This document shows, piece by piece, positions 7,578 to 9,657 of a DNA stretch of 9,657 nucleotides. A program made the translations under genes and the position numbers. The first letter of the stretch is position 1, and each line of letters opens with the position of its first letter. Source of the stretch: Gaiellasilicea sp051005735 (GTDB lineage: Bacteria > Actinomycetota > Thermoleophilia > Gaiellales > Gaiellaceae); assembly GCA_051005735.1 (NCBI GenBank), contig JBPCJB010000126.1:1-9657 (forward strand). Reading direction: 5' to 3'. The notes under the pieces are model-generated. The model made no database searches, was not told the DNA's origin, and worked only from the letters and a program-made list of their open reading frames with translations.

Positions 7578-7594
7578 CCAAAGCGGGGGGGTCG

Positions 7595-8116
7595 ATGCCC
7601 CGTGCCGCCGCGGCCATCCCCCAAGCGATCGCCGACGGTGCACACGAGCTCCATCGCCTCTCCAGCGAACTGATGGAAGCCGCCGACAGAAGAACTCCGG
7701 GCGCCACCCCCTCCGGGCCGACGATCCTCGTGTGCGACGACGAGCCGAGCCTGCGGGAGCTCGTGCGCGCGATCCTCGGGCCTCGGTACCGTTTCCTCGA
7801 GGCGGCCGACGGCAAGGCTGCCCTCGCGCTCGCGCGGGACGTCGCGCCGGATCTCGTCGTGCTCGACCTGATGCTGCCGGTGATGAGCGGAATCGCCGTT
7901 CTGGAGGAGCTGCGAAGCGACGAGCGCCTGGCTGTGGTGCCCGTGCTCGTGATGACCGCGTGGAGTCATGCGGAGGCGAGCGCGTGGACCGCGGGCGCGG
8001 ACCGCTTCATCTCGAAGCCCTTCCATCCGGACGACCTGACCGCGGCGGTCGAGGAGCTGCTGGCGCCGGATCAGGAGATCAGCGGTGTCGGCTCGAAGGG
8101 TCAAGAGCGACTATGA
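7595..8116 (+). CDS. Stand-alone receiver-domain response regulator
   Basis: This 173-residue protein is almost entirely one CheY-like receiver domain (about 43-157) with no output domain, so it probably acts by protein contact or as a phosphate relay. Key residues are the acidic pair D48-D49 in VCDDEPS, the phosphoacceptor D91 in VVLDLMLPVMSG, T121 in VLVMTAWS and K141 in ISKPF: a complete and apparently functional set. Residues 1-40 form an extension rich in Ala and charged residues with no recognised domain. The start is ATG 7595, preceded by a run of seven G that can pair imperfectly with the anti-Shine-Dalgarno sequence. An alternative ATG at 7673 (M27) has no ribosome binding site, but the true start remains the least certain in the window. 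Its stop overlaps the kinase start by four bases (ATGA), so it is presumably phosphorylated by, or feeds back on, that kinase. It is divergent from the c-di-GMP gene, which could be its target pathway; that is inference. Confidence 0.85.
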   Translation: MPRAAAAIPQAIADGAHELHRLSSELMEAADRRTPGATPSGPTILVCDDEPSLRELVRAILGPRYRFLEAADGKAALALARDVAPDLVVLDLMLPVMSGIAVLEELRSDERLAVVPVLVMTAWSHAEASAWTAGADRFISKPFHPDDLTAAVEELLAPDQEISGVGSKGQERL

Positions 8117-9654
8117 GCCTCGCGAGGCGGATGCTGGTTGCGAGCGTCGTTCTCGCCGTCCTCGTCGCCGGCGCGTTCGCGGCGCTGATCGTCGCGGTGT
8201 CGACGCTGCGCGAGGCGAACGAACGAGAGGCGCGCTCGAAGGACGTGAGCCAGGCGACGCTCCAGCTCGAGAAGCTCGTCGTCGACCTCGAGACCGGCCT
8301 GCGCGGGTTCACGCTGACGGGAAACCCGCGCGTGCTCCAGCCCTACACAGCGGCCGTCTCGGCTCTGCCCGAGCGACAGCGGGTCTTCCTCGAGCGCGCC
8401 TCCGTCGACTCCGACCAGCTTCGCCGAGCCACGACGATCACGAGGCTGATCGGCCGGTACGTCGAGGACTACGCGAGGCCGATCATCTCGATCGTCCGCG
8501 AGAACCCTGCCGCGGCGCGCTCTGCGCCCGCAGTCCTCGCGGGAAAGCAACGGACGGACGAGCTTCGGGCGCAGTTCAGCCGCTTCCTGACGGAGGAGAA
8601 CCAGCTCGCGCGCAGCGCCGCGGCCACCGCCGACCGTCGCTCCGATCGCGCGCTCGCGGTCGGGGCGGTCGGCGTTGGCGCCTCGACGCTCTTGATCGTG
8701 CTCTTCGGCATTCTCCTCGGCCGCGCGATTGGCCGGCCGGTCAAGGCCGTCGCCACGGGCGCGAGCCGGCTGGCGGGCGGCGACCTCTCGCACCGGCTTC
8801 CGACGGAAGGCCCCGGCGAGATCGGCGAGCTCACTCGCTCGTTCAACTCGATGGCCGAGGAGGTGCAGCGCGCCCATGATGAGCTCGAGCTCCAGAACGC
8901 GAAGCTCCGCGAGAGCGAGCGCCTGAAGACTGAGCTGATCAGCATCGTCTCGCACGAGCTCCGGACGCCGCTCGCAAGCGTGCTCGGCTTCACCTCGCTC
9001 CTCCTGCAGCGGGACTTCGACCCGCAGGCGCGTCGGCACTATCTCGGGATCGTCGACGCGCAGGCCCGGAGGCTCGCCGCGCTCCTCGAAGATTTCCTCG
9101 ACGTGCAGCGGATCGAGGACGGACGGCTCGAGCTGAGCCAGGTGGCGATCGACATGGCGACGCTCCTCGACGAGCAGGCACAGCTCTACCGCGCCCAGAG
9201 TCCCAAGCACCGGCTGCTGCTCAACTTGCCGCGGGGCTCGCTACCGGTGCGAGGCGACCCAGGGAGGCTGGCGCAGGTCGTCGGAAACCTGCTCTCGAAC
9301 GCGATCAAGTACTCGCCCGAGGGTGGCGTCGTCGAGCTCGCCGGCGAGAGCGAGGACGGCGCGGTGCGGGTGCGCGTTCGGGACGAAGGGCTCGGGATCG
9401 CCTCCGACCAGCAGAGCCGCATCTTCACGAAGTTCTTCCGCGGCGAGGCGGGAGCGAGCGGGATCGGGGGGACGGGCCTCGGCCTGGCCGTCTCGCGCGA
9501 GATCGTCGAGGCCCACGGTGGCCGGATCGGATTCGACAGCGAGGCGGGCGCGGGCTCCACGTTCTGGCTCGAGCTCCCGGTCGCCGCCGCCGTGACCGCG
9601 AAGCCGCAACAGGAGGATCGCAACGGTAGTGAGCGAAAGGAGACGCTGGCATGA
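8113..9654 (+). CDS. Membrane sensor histidine kinase (CHASE3-HAMP-HisKA-HATPase_c)
   Basis: This 513-residue sensor kinase has transmembrane helix 1 at about 7-29 and an extracytoplasmic CHASE3-like sensor at about 32-175, with the LETGLRGFTLTG and LQPYTAA signature. Transmembrane helix 2 at about 180-205 is followed by HAMP to about 257 (GRPVKAVATGASRLAGGDLS) and a short coiled linker. The dimerisation/phosphoacceptor domain has H281 in SHELRTPLASVLGF. The ATP-binding domain (about 378-490) has N-box N392/N396 (NLLSNAIKYSP), G1 DEGLGI (D424) and G2 GGTGLGLA (452-459). All catalytic boxes are intact. The start is ATG 8113, which overlaps the regulator stop as ATGA and gives a proper membrane anchor (MSLARRMLV). 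The frame stays open well upstream, but only as the shadow of the regulator gene. Upstream Shine-Dalgarno similarity is weak, consistent with coupled translation. The CHASE3 ligand is unknown. The charged tail (about 491-513) coincides with the ribosome binding site of the next gene. Confidence 0.93.
   Translation: MSLARRMLVASVVLAVLVAGAFAALIVAVSTLREANEREARSKDVSQATLQLEKLVVDLETGLRGFTLTGNPRVLQPYTAAVSALPERQRVFLERASVDSDQLRRATTITRLIGRYVEDYARPIISIVRENPAAARSAPAVLAGKQRTDELRAQFSRFLTEENQLARSAAATADRRSDRALAVGAVGVGASTLLIVLFGILLGRAIGRPVKAVATGASRLAGGDLSHRLPTEGPGEIGELTRSFNSMAEEVQRAHDELELQNAKLRESERLKTELISIVSHELRTPLASVLGFTSLLLQRDFDPQARRHYLGIVDAQARRLAALLEDFLDVQRIEDGRLELSQVAIDMATLLDEQAQLYRAQSPKHRLLLNLPRGSLPVRGDPGRLAQVVGNLLSNAIKYSPEGGVVELAGESEDGAVRVRVRDEGLGIASDQQSRIFTKFFRGEAGASGIGGTGLGLAVSREIVEAHGGRIGFDSEAGAGSTFWLELPVAAAVTAKPQQEDRNGSERKETLA
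9636..9642 (+). promoter_or_regulatory. Ribosome binding site for the next gene, inside the kinase coding end
   Basis: AAAGGAG lies eight bases before ATG 9651, a strong Shine-Dalgarno match at ideal distance. It supports a real start at the window edge even though only two codons are visible. Confidence 0.7.
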
Positions 9655-9657
9655 CCC
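9651..9657 (+). CDS. Start of a further operon gene, truncated by the window edge
   Basis: ATG at 9651 overlaps the kinase stop TGA (9652-9654) as ATGA and is preceded by a good Shine-Dalgarno sequence. Only Met-Thr and one further base are visible, so no product can be named. Overlap and spacing resemble the regulator-kinase junction, suggesting a third co-translated signalling gene; a response regulator would be common here, but that is a guess from context. Confidence 0.55.

Noticed and set aside
7491..7643. N-terminal extension of the GGDEF/HD-GYP protein to an ATG at 7643
   Set aside because: The extension has low-complexity sequence, lacks a ribosome binding site and overlaps the start of the divergent regulator; the ATG at 7490 has GGAGG at ideal distance.
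7432..8112. N-terminal extension of the histidine kinase upstream of 8113
   Set aside because: The frame is open only because it shadows the response regulator in another frame; the ATG at 8113 gives a proper membrane anchor and an ATGA overlap.

Overview
The window is very GC-rich, almost gapless DNA. The densely packed genes, overlapping start and stop codons, TTG start and protein style suggest a high-GC actinobacterium, possibly of the Thermoleophilia (Gaiellales/Solirubrobacterales) type. That placement is inferred from composition and remembered protein style; no marker gene is present to fix it. No tRNA, rRNA, transposase, integrase, CRISPR array or phage gene is visible.

Bases 1-4667 (+) carry a trehalose-from-glycogen operon: the 3' end of treZ (maltooligosyltrehalose trehalohydrolase), glgX/treX (glycogen debranching enzyme) and treY (maltooligosyltrehalose synthase). 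The treZ stop overlaps the glgX TTG start (TTGA), and treY begins directly after the glgX stop (TAAATG). GlgX would trim glycogen to linear malto-oligosaccharides, TreY would isomerise their reducing end to a trehalosyl unit, and TreZ would release trehalose. TreY is unusually compact: a block normally found between its FFDIDW and RRFFD motifs is reduced to a few residues.

Bases 4668-4775 separate two convergent genes. This short gap is packed with inverted repeats: a GC hairpin just after treY, an 8-bp perfect stem in the middle, and two near-identical copies of an 18-bp palindromic unit flanking that stem. It probably acts as a bidirectional terminator or is a small dispersed repeat.

Bases 4776-7490 (-) encode a 904-residue soluble cyclic-di-GMP protein with the order GAF - GGDEF - GAF - GAF - HD-GYP. 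Both the synthesis and the degradation domain keep most of their signature residues.

Bases 7491-7594 are a divergent intergenic region with a strong ribosome binding site for the minus-strand gene and a plausible sigma-70-like promoter for the plus strand. Bases 7595-9654 (+) encode a stand-alone receiver-domain response regulator and a membrane CHASE3-HAMP histidine kinase, coupled by an ATGA overlap. A further gene starts at 9651 with another ATGA overlap and a good Shine-Dalgarno sequence, but it is cut off by the window edge. The layout suggests a two-component signalling operon divergent from a c-di-GMP turnover enzyme; any regulatory link between them is inference.
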